Positions 26,007-34,241 of a DNA stretch of 64,000 bases are shown here, piece after piece; the stretch's first letter is position 1, and every line of letters starts with the position of its first letter. The stretch is from Streptomyces parvus (GTDB taxonomy: Bacteria > Actinomycetota > Actinomycetes > Streptomycetales > Streptomycetaceae), in assembly GCF_032121415.1 (NCBI RefSeq), contig NZ_CP135079.1:3038001-3102000 (forward strand). Reading direction: 5' to 3'. The translations under genes were made by a program, and so were the position numbers. Below the pieces are notes generated by a model. It ran no database searches, had not been told where the DNA came from, and worked only from the letters and a program-made list of their open reading frames with translations.

Positions 26007-27272
26007 ATGGGACACCGGGGATACACGGGAAACTCGGGATACACCGGATACACCGGATACACCGGATACACCGGATACACGGGACACATCCACATCGTCG
26101 GCGGCGGCCTCGCCGGACTCACCGCCGCGATCACCGCCGCCGAATCCGGTGCGCGCGTCACCCTGCACGAAGGCCACCGGGCCCTCGGCGGCCGGGCCAG
26201 GACGGCCGCGGGCCCGTACCGCACCAACGAGGGGCCGCACGCCGTGTACCACCGCGGGCCGTTCGGCACCTGGCTCGCCCGGCGCGATCTGCTCGGCCCC
26301 GTCGTCTCCGTACCGCCCCGCGAAGGGCTCCGCTTCCGCTTCCGGCGGGCGGGCACCCTGCGCAAGCTGCCGCCCGCCGCCCTGCTGCGGCTCTCCCGCC
26401 GGGACCCCCGCACCGCCCCGGTGGACGACACCTTCCGGGAGTGGGCCACCGGTCAGGTCGGCGCGGACGGGGCCCGGGCCGCCGCGAACTTCGCCGCCAC
26501 CGCGCTCTTCCACCACGACCCCGGCGCGCTCTCGGCACGGTTCGTCCAGGAGCGCTTCCACCGGCTGACCTCGCTTCCGCCCGAGGCCCGCTACCCGGTC
26601 GGCGGCTGGGCCCGGCTCGTCGAGCGGATGGCAGCGCACGCCCGGGGCCTCGGGGTCCGTGTCGAGACGGGTGCCCGCGTCGGCACCCGGACGCTCGGCG
26701 AACTGGCCCGTACCGGCCCGGTGGTCGTCGCCACCTCCCTCGACTCCGCCCGCGCCCTCCTCGACGACGCCTCCCTCTCCTGGGAGAGCGGCCGCACCGT
26801 CCTCGTGGACCTGGCGGTCCGCACCCGGCGCGGCGACGCGTTCATCGTGTCGGACCTGGACGCGCCCGGCTGGCTGGAGCGGTTCACCGCCCAGGACCCC
26901 GCTCTCGCCCCGGTCGGCGAACAGCTGCTCCAGGGCCAGTTCCCCATCGGCCCCGACGCACGGCGGGCGGAGGGCGTCGCCCGCGCCGAGTCCCTCCTGG
27001 ACCTCGGGTTCCCCGGCTGGCGTGAGCGCACCACGTGGCGCGTCGAGGCCCTCGCCGACGGCCGCACCGGAGCCGTCGACCGCCCCGGCACCACCTGGCG
27101 GGACCGGCCCTCCGTGATCCGGGGCGACGACGTCTTCCTGGCGGGCGACCAGGTCGCCGCCCCCGGACTCCTCAGCGAGGTCTCCTTCACCAGCGGCCTC
27201 GAAGCCGCGATGCTCGCCGTGAAGGCGGTCGGCCGGCGCTCGTCATCCGGGGTTGACCTCAACCGAACCTGA
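26007..27272 (+). CDS. FAD-dependent amine oxidase/phytoene desaturase-like oxidoreductase with N-terminal YTG repeats
   Basis: A 421-residue flavoprotein. The Rossmann dinucleotide-binding motif (HIHIVGGGLAGLTAAITAAESG) begins near residue 26 and is followed by a second FAD contact (GGRARTAAGPYRTNEGPHAVY) and a C-terminal FAD loop (DDVFLAGDQVAAPGLLSEVSF). The substrate is unknown. In front of the Rossmann motif lies a low-complexity leader of repeated Tyr-Thr-Gly encoded by a 9-bp tandem repeat. The ATG at 26007 has GAAGGAGA eight bases upstream, so the repeats are translated. It is divergent from the pentapeptide gene. Confidence 0.85.
   Translation: MGHRGYTGNSGYTGYTGYTGYTGYTGHIHIVGGGLAGLTAAITAAESGARVTLHEGHRALGGRARTAAGPYRTNEGPHAVYHRGPFGTWLARRDLLGPVVSVPPREGLRFRFRRAGTLRKLPPAALLRLSRRDPRTAPVDDTFREWATGQVGADGARAAANFAATALFHHDPGALSARFVQERFHRLTSLPPEARYPVGGWARLVERMAAHARGLGVRVETGARVGTRTLGELARTGPVVVATSLDSARALLDDASLSWESGRTVLVDLAVRTRRGDAFIVSDLDAPGWLERFTAQDPALAPVGEQLLQGQFPIGPDARRAEGVARAESLLDLGFPGWRERTTWRVEALADGRTGAVDRPGTTWRDRPSVIRGDDVFLAGDQVAAPGLLSEVSFTSGLEAAMLAVKAVGRRSSSGVDLNRT
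26037..26081 (+). repeat. 9-bp in-frame tandem repeat encoding Tyr-Thr-Gly
   Basis: Five consecutive copies of GGATACACC (the last GGATACACG) plus an isolated copy at 26019-26027. The unit is a multiple of three, so copy number changes would keep the frame. Confidence 0.9.
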
Positions 27273-27358
27273 CGTACGAGGGCGGGGTCACGGCCCGCCG
27301 CAGCCGTGGGCGGGACCGCCAGGACCATGCCCCGGGGGGGCGGGGTCGTCAGCCTCGG

Positions 27359-27850
27359 CTACGGGGTGCCGTCGCGGCCCCCGAGGCGCGCCAGCGCCCC
27401 GTCCGTCAGCCGGTACACCGTCCATTCGTCCTGCGGCCGTGCGCCCAGCGACTCGTAGAAGGCGATGGAGGGGGCGTTCCAGTCGAGCACCGACCACTCC
27501 AGCCGCCCGTATCCGCGCTCCACGCAGATCCGTGCCAGCTCCGTCAGCAGCGCCTTGCCGTGGCCGCCGCCGCGCCGCTCGGGGCGGACGTACAGGTCCT
27601 CCAGGTAGATGCCGTGCACCCCACGCCAGGTGGAGAAGTTCAGGAACCACAGGGCGAACCCGACGACCTCACTGCTGTCGTCGTCAGCCACCGCCACATG
27701 CGCGTACGCGGCGGGCCGGTCGCCGAACAGGGCCTCGGCCAACTGCTCCTCGGAGGCGACGGCTTCGTCGAGGGCCTTCTCGTACGCGGCGAGTTCACGC
27801 ACCAGGGCGTGCAGGACGGGAATGTCGTCGGGCGTGGCGATACGAATCAT
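27359..27850 (-). CDS. GNAT-family N-acetyltransferase
   Basis: A 163-residue acetyltransferase of the GNAT superfamily. The start (MIRIATPDDIPVLHALVREL), the central strands (AYAHVAVADDDSSEVVGFAL) and the acetyl-CoA pyrophosphate loop (RPERRGGGHGKALLTELARI, R/Q-x-x-G-x-G/A type) are present, followed by RLEWSVLDWNAPSIAFYESLGA. Related proteins acetylate diamines or small amines (SSAT-like); the substrate here is not known. ATG 27850 is chosen over an upstream start because homology begins there. A 36-bp tandem duplication lies just upstream. Confidence 0.9.
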   Translation of the reverse strand: MIRIATPDDIPVLHALVRELAAYEKALDEAVASEEQLAEALFGDRPAAYAHVAVADDDSSEVVGFALWFLNFSTWRGVHGIYLEDLYVRPERRGGGHGKALLTELARICVERGYGRLEWSVLDWNAPSIAFYESLGARPQDEWTVYRLTDGALARLGGRDGTP

Positions 27851-27870
27851 GGGCGCAGCGTAGACAGACC

Positions 27871-27942
27871 GCCGCCCCGGCCACACGCCGGTTTCCCGGC
27901 CGCCCCGCCGCCCCGGCCACACGCCGGTCTCCCGGCCGCCCC
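27871..27942. repeat. 36-bp tandem duplication
   Basis: Units 27871-27906 and 27907-27942 are 35/36 identical (one T/C difference near position 23). It fills most of the spacer between the GNAT and APH genes. Confidence 0.9.
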
Positions 27943-27959
27943 CGGCCCCGTCCCCGCCC

Positions 27960-28868
27960 TCACCGCCCCAGCAGCCGCCGCGCGATCTCCGCGTGGTCGG
28001 GGGCGAGCCGGACCTTCCCCTCCTCGGCCCCCCACAGTCCGTTCTGGAGCACCCGGCCCAGCGTCCAGGCCCGCGCCCGGTCCCGCTCCAGGCCCAGGGC
28101 CTCCGTCAACGCGTCGAACCGCCACACCACCTCGTCCGCGTCGAAGAGGTTGTCCAGCGCCGGGAACAGCTCGAAGCCCGGGTCCCCCGCCAGCGGCTTC
28201 GGGTCGAGCGCGATCCACGCCCCCGCCCGCCCCGCGTCCGCACGCCCGGCCAGGACGTTGTCGTAGTGCAGGTCCCAGTGCAGCAGCCGGTCCCCCGGCT
28301 CGCCGGCGACCTCCCGTACCGCCGCCGCGCAGTCGGCGAGCAGCCGCCGGTCCGCCGCGTCGGCCAGCAGGCCCACCCGCTCCGGCGCCTCCGCGAGCAT
28401 CCGCTCCACCACACCGCCCAGCGTGCGCAACCCCTCGGGCGCGGGCACCGCCACCAGCCGGGCCAGCACCCCGCCGAGGATGCCCACGGCCTCCCGTACG
28501 TCGGTCTCGCCGGACAACGGCCGCCGCTCGTCGAGCCGTTCCAGCAGCAGCGCACCGCTCTCCGGGTCGTGGTCGAGCAGCTCCACCGCCCCCGCGCCCG
28601 CCGCCGACCACGCCCGCAGGGCGACCGGTTCGCCCGCCGTCTCCCCGTCCACCGCCTGGAGCTTCAACGCTGCGGGCCGCCCGTCCGCCTCCCGCACCAC
28701 CGGCAGGACCAGCGCGCACATCCCGTACATCGACGGGCCGTCCGGCCGCAACTCCCACCGTTCCAACAGCCTCGCGGCGAGGTCCGGCAGCCCGGCGACG
28801 AAGGCCCGCCCGGCCGCTCCGTTGAAGCGGGACTGGGTCTCGACGAGTTCATCGGGGATGTCGATCAC
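27960..28868 (-). CDS. Streptomycin 6-kinase/hydroxyurea phosphotransferase-like APH family protein
   Basis: A 302-residue phosphotransferase of the APH(6)/hydroxyurea kinase type. The catalytic loop is HWDLHYDNVLAG and the metal-binding segment is IALDPKPLAGDPGFELFPAL, which is characteristic of this subfamily and complete, unlike in the protein at 5688. The family phosphorylates streptomycin or hydroxyurea, but many members are uncharacterised, so resistance cannot be claimed. GTG 28868 is chosen because it precedes the first conserved residues (IDIPDELVETQSRF). It is divergent from the DAO-type oxidoreductase, with about 98 bp between starts. Confidence 0.82.
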   Translation of the reverse strand: MIDIPDELVETQSRFNGAAGRAFVAGLPDLAARLLERWELRPDGPSMYGMCALVLPVVREADGRPAALKLQAVDGETAGEPVALRAWSAAGAGAVELLDHDPESGALLLERLDERRPLSGETDVREAVGILGGVLARLVAVPAPEGLRTLGGVVERMLAEAPERVGLLADAADRRLLADCAAAVREVAGEPGDRLLHWDLHYDNVLAGRADAGRAGAWIALDPKPLAGDPGFELFPALDNLFDADEVVWRFDALTEALGLERDRARAWTLGRVLQNGLWGAEEGKVRLAPDHAEIARRLLGR

Positions 28869-28966
28869 GCAACCGATCCTAGGCGGGAGACGAAACGGCC
28901 CGCGCGCAGTAACGTCCCGCCACACGTACGCTCGGCATCTCACCGGACAGGGACACCAGGGGCATC

Positions 28967-30367
28967 ATGAGCACCGTCAGTACCGTCGTCGGCGGCATAT
29001 CGTTCTGGTACGCGCAGGAGGGCACCCCCGCCCCGCGCGAACCGCTCCCCGGCGACACGAACGTCGACGTCTGCATCGTCGGCGGCGGCTACACCGGCCT
29101 CTGGACGGCGTACTACCTGAAGAAGGCCGTCCCCTTCCTCAACATCACCGTTCTGGAAGCCAAGTTCTGCGGCTACGGGGCCTCCGGCCGTAACGGCGGC
29201 TGGCTGTACAACGGCATCGCGGGCCGCGACCGGTACGCCAGACTGCACGGCCACGACGCCGCCGTACGGCTCCAGAAGGCGATGAACGAGACCGTCGGCG
29301 AGGTGGTCAGGACCGCCGCCGAGGAGAAGATCGACGCCGACATCCACCGGGGCGGCGTTCTGGAGGTGGCCCACACCCCGGCCCAGCTCGCCCGCCTCAA
29401 GGACTTCCACAGCGTCGAGATCGCGTTCGGGGAGACCGACCGGATCCTGCGCGGCGCCCGCGAGACCGCCGAGCGCGTTCAGGTGACCGGGGTGGTCGGC
29501 TCCACCTGGACCCCGCACGGCGCCCGGCTGCACCCGGCCAAGCTGGTCAAGGGCCTCGCGGACGCGGTGGAGGCGCTCGGCGTGACCATCCACGAGTCGA
29601 CGCCGGTCACCGAGATCAAGCCCAAGCACGCCGTCACCCCGTACGGCACGGTCCGCGCCCCGTACGTCCTGCGCTGCACCGAGGGCTTCACCGCGGGCCT
29701 CAAGGGCCAGAAGCGCACCTGGCTCCCGATGAACTCCTCCATGATCGTCACCGAGCCGCTGCCCGCCAGGATCTGGGACGCGATCGGCTGGGAGGGCCGC
29801 GAGACCCTCGGCGACATGGCCCACGCCTACTTCTACGCCCAGCGCACCGCCGACGACCGCATCGCGCTCGGCGGCCGCGGCTACCCCTACCGCTTCGGCT
29901 CGGCCACCGACAACGACGGCCGCACCCAGCCCGCCACCGTCACCGCCCTGCGCGACCTGATGGTCCGGCTCTTCCCCATCACGGCGGGCGTCCACGTCGA
30001 CCACGCCTGGTCGGGCGTCCTCGGCGTGCCGCGCGACTGGTGCGCCACCGTCACGCTCGACCGCTCCACGGGCCTGGGATACGCGGGCGGATACGTCGGC
30101 TCGGGCGTCGCCACCGCCAACCTCGCCGCCCGCACCCTGCGCGACCTGATCCAGCAGGACTCCGGCCAGGCGGGCCCCACCGACCTCACCGCCCTGCCGT
30201 GGGTGAACCACAAGGTCCGCCGCTGGGAACCCGAACCCTTCCGCTGGCTCGGCGTCCACGGCATGTACGCGGCCTACCGCGCCGCCGACCGCCGCGAGAG
30301 CACCTCGCCGCGCCCCGGCACGGACCCCATCGCCAAGGCGGCGGACCGCATCGCGGGCCGCCACTGA
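28967..30367 (+). CDS. DAO-family FAD-dependent oxidoreductase
   Basis: A 466-residue flavoprotein of the D-amino-acid-oxidase/GlpO-like class. The dinucleotide motif is VDVCIVGGGYTGLWTAYYL (about 33-51), a typical amine-oxidase stretch KFCGYGASGRNGGWLYNG follows, and the C-terminal FAD motif is GYAGGYVGSGVATANLAART. Homologues oxidise amines, amino acids or gamma-glutamyl-putrescine; the substrate is not resolved. ATG 28967 has AGGGG upstream. A 250-bp non-coding tail follows. Confidence 0.88.
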   Translation: MSTVSTVVGGISFWYAQEGTPAPREPLPGDTNVDVCIVGGGYTGLWTAYYLKKAVPFLNITVLEAKFCGYGASGRNGGWLYNGIAGRDRYARLHGHDAAVRLQKAMNETVGEVVRTAAEEKIDADIHRGGVLEVAHTPAQLARLKDFHSVEIAFGETDRILRGARETAERVQVTGVVGSTWTPHGARLHPAKLVKGLADAVEALGVTIHESTPVTEIKPKHAVTPYGTVRAPYVLRCTEGFTAGLKGQKRTWLPMNSSMIVTEPLPARIWDAIGWEGRETLGDMAHAYFYAQRTADDRIALGGRGYPYRFGSATDNDGRTQPATVTALRDLMVRLFPITAGVHVDHAWSGVLGVPRDWCATVTLDRSTGLGYAGGYVGSGVATANLAARTLRDLIQQDSGQAGPTDLTALPWVNHKVRRWEPEPFRWLGVHGMYAAYRAADRRESTSPRPGTDPIAKAADRIAGRH

Positions 30368-30617
30368 GGCCCGGCCACGGCGCGGGCGCTCCGCCGCCGG
30401 CGCCCACCTTGTCGATGCGGTGCTCGGGGCTGCCGAACGCGTCCCGCCAGAAGTTCCCGGCCCCGTCGTCCTCCCGCCCGCGACCGGACCGGCCCGGGTG
30501 CCGGAGACGTCGGAGGCCAAGGCCTGAGCGGCGACGGTACGGGCCGCCCGAGGCCCGGCGAGGGTGAACCGCCGTTCCCCGGACCGGACTCCGTACGCCG
30601 CCGGTCCGGGCATACGG

Positions 30618-32276
30618 TCAGCGGGTCAGGCGCAGCAGCCGCCCCGACCGTGCCGTGGCCACCAGCTCCTCGACGGTGGCGAGCTTCACCCGGGGCCGGC
30701 CGTCCCGCCGCCCCCGGTCCCGTTCGGCGCGGTCGATCGCGGCCAGGCCCCGGGCGTCCACGACCCGGCGGTTGCGCTGCCGGGCCAGGCGCCGGAACGC
30801 CTTGGCGTCGCCCGTCGGCGCGGGCAGCTCCCCGGCGACCGCGTCGGCCAGGAGCGTGCCGACCGTCTCCGCGGCGCACGTGCGGTTGGCGCCGATCCCG
30901 CCGGACGGCCCCCGCTTGATCCAGCCGACCACATAGCTGCCGGGCACCCCTGCCACCCGGCCGCCCTCGTGCGGGACGGTGCCCGAAACCTCGTCGAACG
31001 GCAGCCCGGGCACCGGGAGTCCGCGGTATCCGATGGCCCGCAGCAACAGCCCGGCACCCAGGTCGGCCGCGCCGCCGCCGTCCGTGACGCGTACGGAGCG
31101 CACACCGCCGCCCTCGCCCCGGATCTCCACGACCTCGGAGTGGAAGCGGAGCACGATGCGCCGCTCACCGCCCGTGGGGGAAGGGGCGTCCGTCCGTACC
31201 CGGGCGAGCCCCTTGAGCACCCCGGCCCGGTCGCCCGCCCCGGCCGCGTCGATCGCCGCCGCCGTCCGCGGATCGTGGTCGTCCACCACCAGCTCCACAC
31301 CCGGCACATGCTTCAGCGCGAGGAGTTCGGAGCGGGTGTACGCGGCGTCCTCGGGGCCTCGCCGCCCCAGCACCACCACCTCCCGGACCCGGCTCGCCCG
31401 CAGCGCGTCCAGGGCGTGGGCGGCGATGTCGGTGGCCGCGAGCGCCTCCGGGTCGGCGACCAGGATCCGGGCGACGTCGAGGGCGACATTGCCGTTGCCG
31501 ACCACGACGACCCGCTCGGCGGAGAGGTCGACGCACTGTGCGACGGCCTCCGGGTGGGCGTTGTACCAGGCGACGAACGCCGTGGCCGACAGGCACCCGG
31601 GCGTCTCCTCCCCCGGCGCCCCGAGCCGCCGGTCCGTGGAGGCGCCGACCGCGTAGATCACCGCGTCGTGGTGGGCCGACAGCTCCTCGGCCGTGACGTC
31701 CCGGCCCACCTCGATCCCCAGGTGCATCCGGACCCGGGGGTGGGAGTGGAAGCGGGAGAAGGTGTCGCCGACCTTCTTCGTCGCGGGATGGTCGGGGGCC
31801 ACCCCGTACCGCACGAGCCCGCCCGCCACCGGCAGCCGGTCGATCAGGGTCACCTCGGCGGCGGTGTGCAGCAGCAGGTCCTGCGCCGCGTACATCCCGG
31901 CGGGCCCGGTGCCGACGACGGCCACCCGCAGCGGCCCGAAGTCGGAGGGCAGGCTCCGCCCGAAGACCGGCTCGCCCCAGACGTGGAAGTTCGGCCCTTC
32001 CACCTCGGCCCTGAGCGGTTCGGCGCCCTCGTAGTAGGCGGCGTTGATGTCGGCGTACTCCCGCTGCCCGGGCGACAGCGAGTCCACCGGGAAGATCGCG
32101 TCCACCGGGCAGGCGTCCGCGCAGGCCCCGCAGTCGATGCACGCCCGCGGGTCGATGTGCAGCATCTCCGTGGAGCCGAAGGCGCGTTCCTCCGGCGTCG
32201 GGTGGATGCAGTTGACCGGGCACACGGCCACACAGGTGGCGTCGTTGCAGCAGGTCTGGGTGATGGCGTAGGTCAT
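30618..32276 (-). CDS. Ferredoxin/ferredoxin-NADP+ reductase fusion (FprB-like)
   Basis: A 552-residue fusion. Residues 1-75 are a 7Fe-type ferredoxin with cysteines at 9, 15, 19, 23 and 46, 49, 52, 56 (CIDCGACADACP) and the remainder is an adrenodoxin-reductase-like FAD/NADPH domain (VAVVGTGPAGMYAAQDLLLH; VVVVGNGNVALDVARILV; SYVVGWIKRGPSGGIGANRT). Mycobacterial FprB has this layout and moves electrons from NADPH to ferredoxin. It follows the AurF-like oxygenase gene by 9 bp on the same strand, so it is the likely electron supply for it; that functional link is inferred. Confidence 0.92.
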   Translation of the reverse strand: MTYAITQTCCNDATCVAVCPVNCIHPTPEERAFGSTEMLHIDPRACIDCGACADACPVDAIFPVDSLSPGQREYADINAAYYEGAEPLRAEVEGPNFHVWGEPVFGRSLPSDFGPLRVAVVGTGPAGMYAAQDLLLHTAAEVTLIDRLPVAGGLVRYGVAPDHPATKKVGDTFSRFHSHPRVRMHLGIEVGRDVTAEELSAHHDAVIYAVGASTDRRLGAPGEETPGCLSATAFVAWYNAHPEAVAQCVDLSAERVVVVGNGNVALDVARILVADPEALAATDIAAHALDALRASRVREVVVLGRRGPEDAAYTRSELLALKHVPGVELVVDDHDPRTAAAIDAAGAGDRAGVLKGLARVRTDAPSPTGGERRIVLRFHSEVVEIRGEGGGVRSVRVTDGGGAADLGAGLLLRAIGYRGLPVPGLPFDEVSGTVPHEGGRVAGVPGSYVVGWIKRGPSGGIGANRTCAAETVGTLLADAVAGELPAPTGDAKAFRRLARQRNRRVVDARGLAAIDRAERDRGRRDGRPRVKLATVEELVATARSGRLLRLTR

Positions 32277-32285
32277 GGCCCCGGC

Positions 32286-33200
32286 TCAGATCAGATTCGC
32301 GCGCTTGTAGAACGCGAGGGCGGGCTTGGTGAGCAGACGGGCGGAGGCCAGGAAGTCCATCAGCCCCGAACAGCTGGACCGCATCATCGACTTGTGGTGC
32401 TCGTTGGCTTTGGCGGCGGCCAGCGCACGCCGCTTGTCGAGGCCGGCCTTCCGGTAGACCTCCGGGTTCACCATGCTGGTCACGATGAAGTACGAGGCGA
32501 CGGCGACGACGAACGCGTTGATCTGCCGCCGCGCCCACCCCGCGCCCTCCAGCCGCTTGAGGGTCTCGTCCCGGGCGAACTTCATGTGCCGGGACTCCTC
32601 CACGACGTGGATGTTGTTGATGGTGCGGACGAACGGCACGACCCGCTCGTCGCGCATCCAGTCCCGCTGCATCACGTCGAGGACCTCCTCGGCGACCAGG
32701 ATCGCCGCGTACGCGGCCTCACCGAACGCCAGCGTCTTGAACGCCCGGCCCAGCTCCATCACCGCCCGGCGCGGCCGGTAGTGGGGCGCGCCCAGCTTCT
32801 GCGCGCCGCGCGCGAACATGATCGAGTGGCGGCACTCCTCGGCTATCTCGGTGAGGGCCCACTGGAACTCCGCACCCGCCGGGTTCTTCATGTAGATGTC
32901 CCGCAGCACCATCTGCTGGAGGATCATCTCGAACCAGATCCCGGTGCTGGCGACCGACGCCGCCTCCTGCCGGGTCAGCTCCTTGCGCTGCGCCTCGGTC
33001 AACTCGCCCCAGTAGGCGGTTCCGTAGAGACTGCTCCACTCCGGGCTCGCGCCGTGGAAATCCTTGTCCAGCGGCGTCTCCCAGTCCACTTCGGTGGCCG
33101 GGTCGTACGCCAGTTGCGCGGCCGAGTCGAGCAGCCGCCGTGCGACGTCGTCACCCTCGGGACTTTCCTGGACCTTCGACGGAACGGTGCTGCCGGCCAT
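32286..33200 (-). CDS. AurF-like p-aminobenzoate N-oxygenase family diiron oxygenase
   Basis: A 304-residue soluble all-alpha protein. All seven expected diiron ligands of the AurF family can be placed: Glu91, Glu122 and His125 (EECRH), Glu171, His198, Glu202 and His205 (HVVEESRH), with the family spacing. AurF oxidises an arylamine to a nitro group; other members hydroxylate different substrates, so the substrate here is unknown. The ATG at 33200 has AAGGAG nine bases upstream. The next gene, 9 bp on, encodes an NADPH-ferredoxin reductase. A 7-bp inverted repeat operator lies upstream at 33317-33341. Confidence 0.88.
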   Translation of the reverse strand: MAGSTVPSKVQESPEGDDVARRLLDSAAQLAYDPATEVDWETPLDKDFHGASPEWSSLYGTAYWGELTEAQRKELTRQEAASVASTGIWFEMILQQMVLRDIYMKNPAGAEFQWALTEIAEECRHSIMFARGAQKLGAPHYRPRRAVMELGRAFKTLAFGEAAYAAILVAEEVLDVMQRDWMRDERVVPFVRTINNIHVVEESRHMKFARDETLKRLEGAGWARRQINAFVVAVASYFIVTSMVNPEVYRKAGLDKRRALAAAKANEHHKSMMRSSCSGLMDFLASARLLTKPALAFYKRANLI

Positions 33201-33316
33201 GCTGCGGCTCCTTGGGTCGAGTGCGGTGATCCTTGATCGTGGTGAGCTGCGGACGACGACGTCCCTGCCGTACGGGGCGGCCGCGCCGGACCTGACGCCG
33301 GCCGGGCGCCCACCCG

Positions 33317-33341
33317 CTTGTTAGACGCAAGGTATAACAAG
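33317..33341. promoter_or_regulatory. Inverted-repeat operator candidate upstream of AurF-like operon
   Basis: CTTGTTA (33317-33323) and TAACAAG (33335-33341) are exact inverted repeats separated by 11 bp in an AT-richer patch 117 bp upstream of the gene. The layout suits a dimeric TetR- or MarR-type regulator, none of which is encoded nearby. Confidence 0.5.
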
Positions 33342-33455
33342 GAGCCCGGGCCGCCTACCCCTCGGTAGAAATCGGCCCGGGACCTCACCACATCTCCTCA
33401 CCTCACCGAGGCGCTCCACGGCGCTCCAGGACGCTCGGGTCCAACTCCGGTCCGA

Positions 33456-34241
33456 CTACCGGGGATCCTGGGCGAACTTCGCGGTCGCCCAGAAGTAGCC
33501 GAGGACCACGAGACCGAGGCTCCAGCCGACGGCCAGCCAGCCGTTGTGGCCGATCTCGGTGCCGAGGAGCAGGCCGCGCAGGGTCTCGATCGCCGGGGTG
33601 AAGGGCTGGTACTCCGCGATCGGCCGGAACCAGCCCGGCATCGTCTCCACCGGGATGAAGGCGCTGGACAGCATCGGGAGCAGGACCATCGGCAGGGCGT
33701 TGTTGCTGGCCGCCTCCGCGTTCGGGCTGATCAGGCCCATACCGACGGCGATCCAGGTGAGGGCGGCGGAGAAGAGCACGAGCAGCCCGAACGCGGCCAG
33801 CCACTCCAGGACCGTGGCGTCCGTGGACCGGAAGCCGATGGCCACCCCGACCGCACCGACCACGACCACGCTCAGCACGCTCTGCAGCACACTGCCGACG
33901 ACATGCCCGACGAGCACCGAACCGCGGTGGATGGCCATGGTGCGGAAGCGGGCGATGATGCCCTCGGTCATGTCGTTGGAGACGGACACCGCGGTCCCGA
34001 CCACCGTGGAGCCGATGGTCAGCAGGAGCAGGCCCGGCACGATGTAGGCGATGTAGTCGGAGCGGTCCCCGCCGCCGATGCCCGCGCTCATCACATCGCC
34101 GAAGATGTAGACGAAAAGCAGCAGGAGCATGACAGGTGTGAGGAGCAGGTTGAGGGTGAGGGAGGGGTAGCGCCGGGCGTGCAGGAGGTTGCGGCGCAGC
34201 ATGGTGGTGGTGTCGCGGGCGGCGAGGGCGAGCGAGCTCAT
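33456..34241 (-). CDS. ABC-2 type exporter permease (DrrB-like)
   Basis: A 261-residue membrane protein with six predicted helices (for example LTLNLLLTPVMLLLLFVYIF; YIVPGLLLLTIGSTVVGTAV; VLSVVVVGAVGVAIGF; AAFGLLVLFSAALTWIAVGM). It contains the DrrB/NodJ family region ALPMVLLPMLSSAFIPVETMPGW and the C-terminal FTPAIETLRGLLLG. ATG 34241 overlaps the ATPase stop (ATGA), giving a coupled ATPase-permease pair. The cargo is not known; DrrAB-type exporters move drugs or lipids. Confidence 0.92.
   Translation of the reverse strand: MSSLALAARDTTTMLRRNLLHARRYPSLTLNLLLTPVMLLLLFVYIFGDVMSAGIGGGDRSDYIAYIVPGLLLLTIGSTVVGTAVSVSNDMTEGIIARFRTMAIHRGSVLVGHVVGSVLQSVLSVVVVGAVGVAIGFRSTDATVLEWLAAFGLLVLFSAALTWIAVGMGLISPNAEAASNNALPMVLLPMLSSAFIPVETMPGWFRPIAEYQPFTPAIETLRGLLLGTEIGHNGWLAVGWSLGLVVLGYFWATAKFAQDPR

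Noticed and set aside
26019..26081. CRISPR-like array
   Set aside because: Units are 9 bp, directly adjacent and in frame with a coding gene; there are no spacers.
30368..30617. Gene remnant between the DAO-type gene and the reductase
   Set aside because: A minus-strand frame gives some protein-like residues (GAGNFWRDAFGSPEHRIDKV), but no family is recognisable and it is broken on both sides, so no feature is called.
31165..32538. Long open frame on the minus strand across the reductase and oxygenase genes
   Set aside because: It is a shifted shadow of the two real genes, Arg/Gly-rich with no motif.
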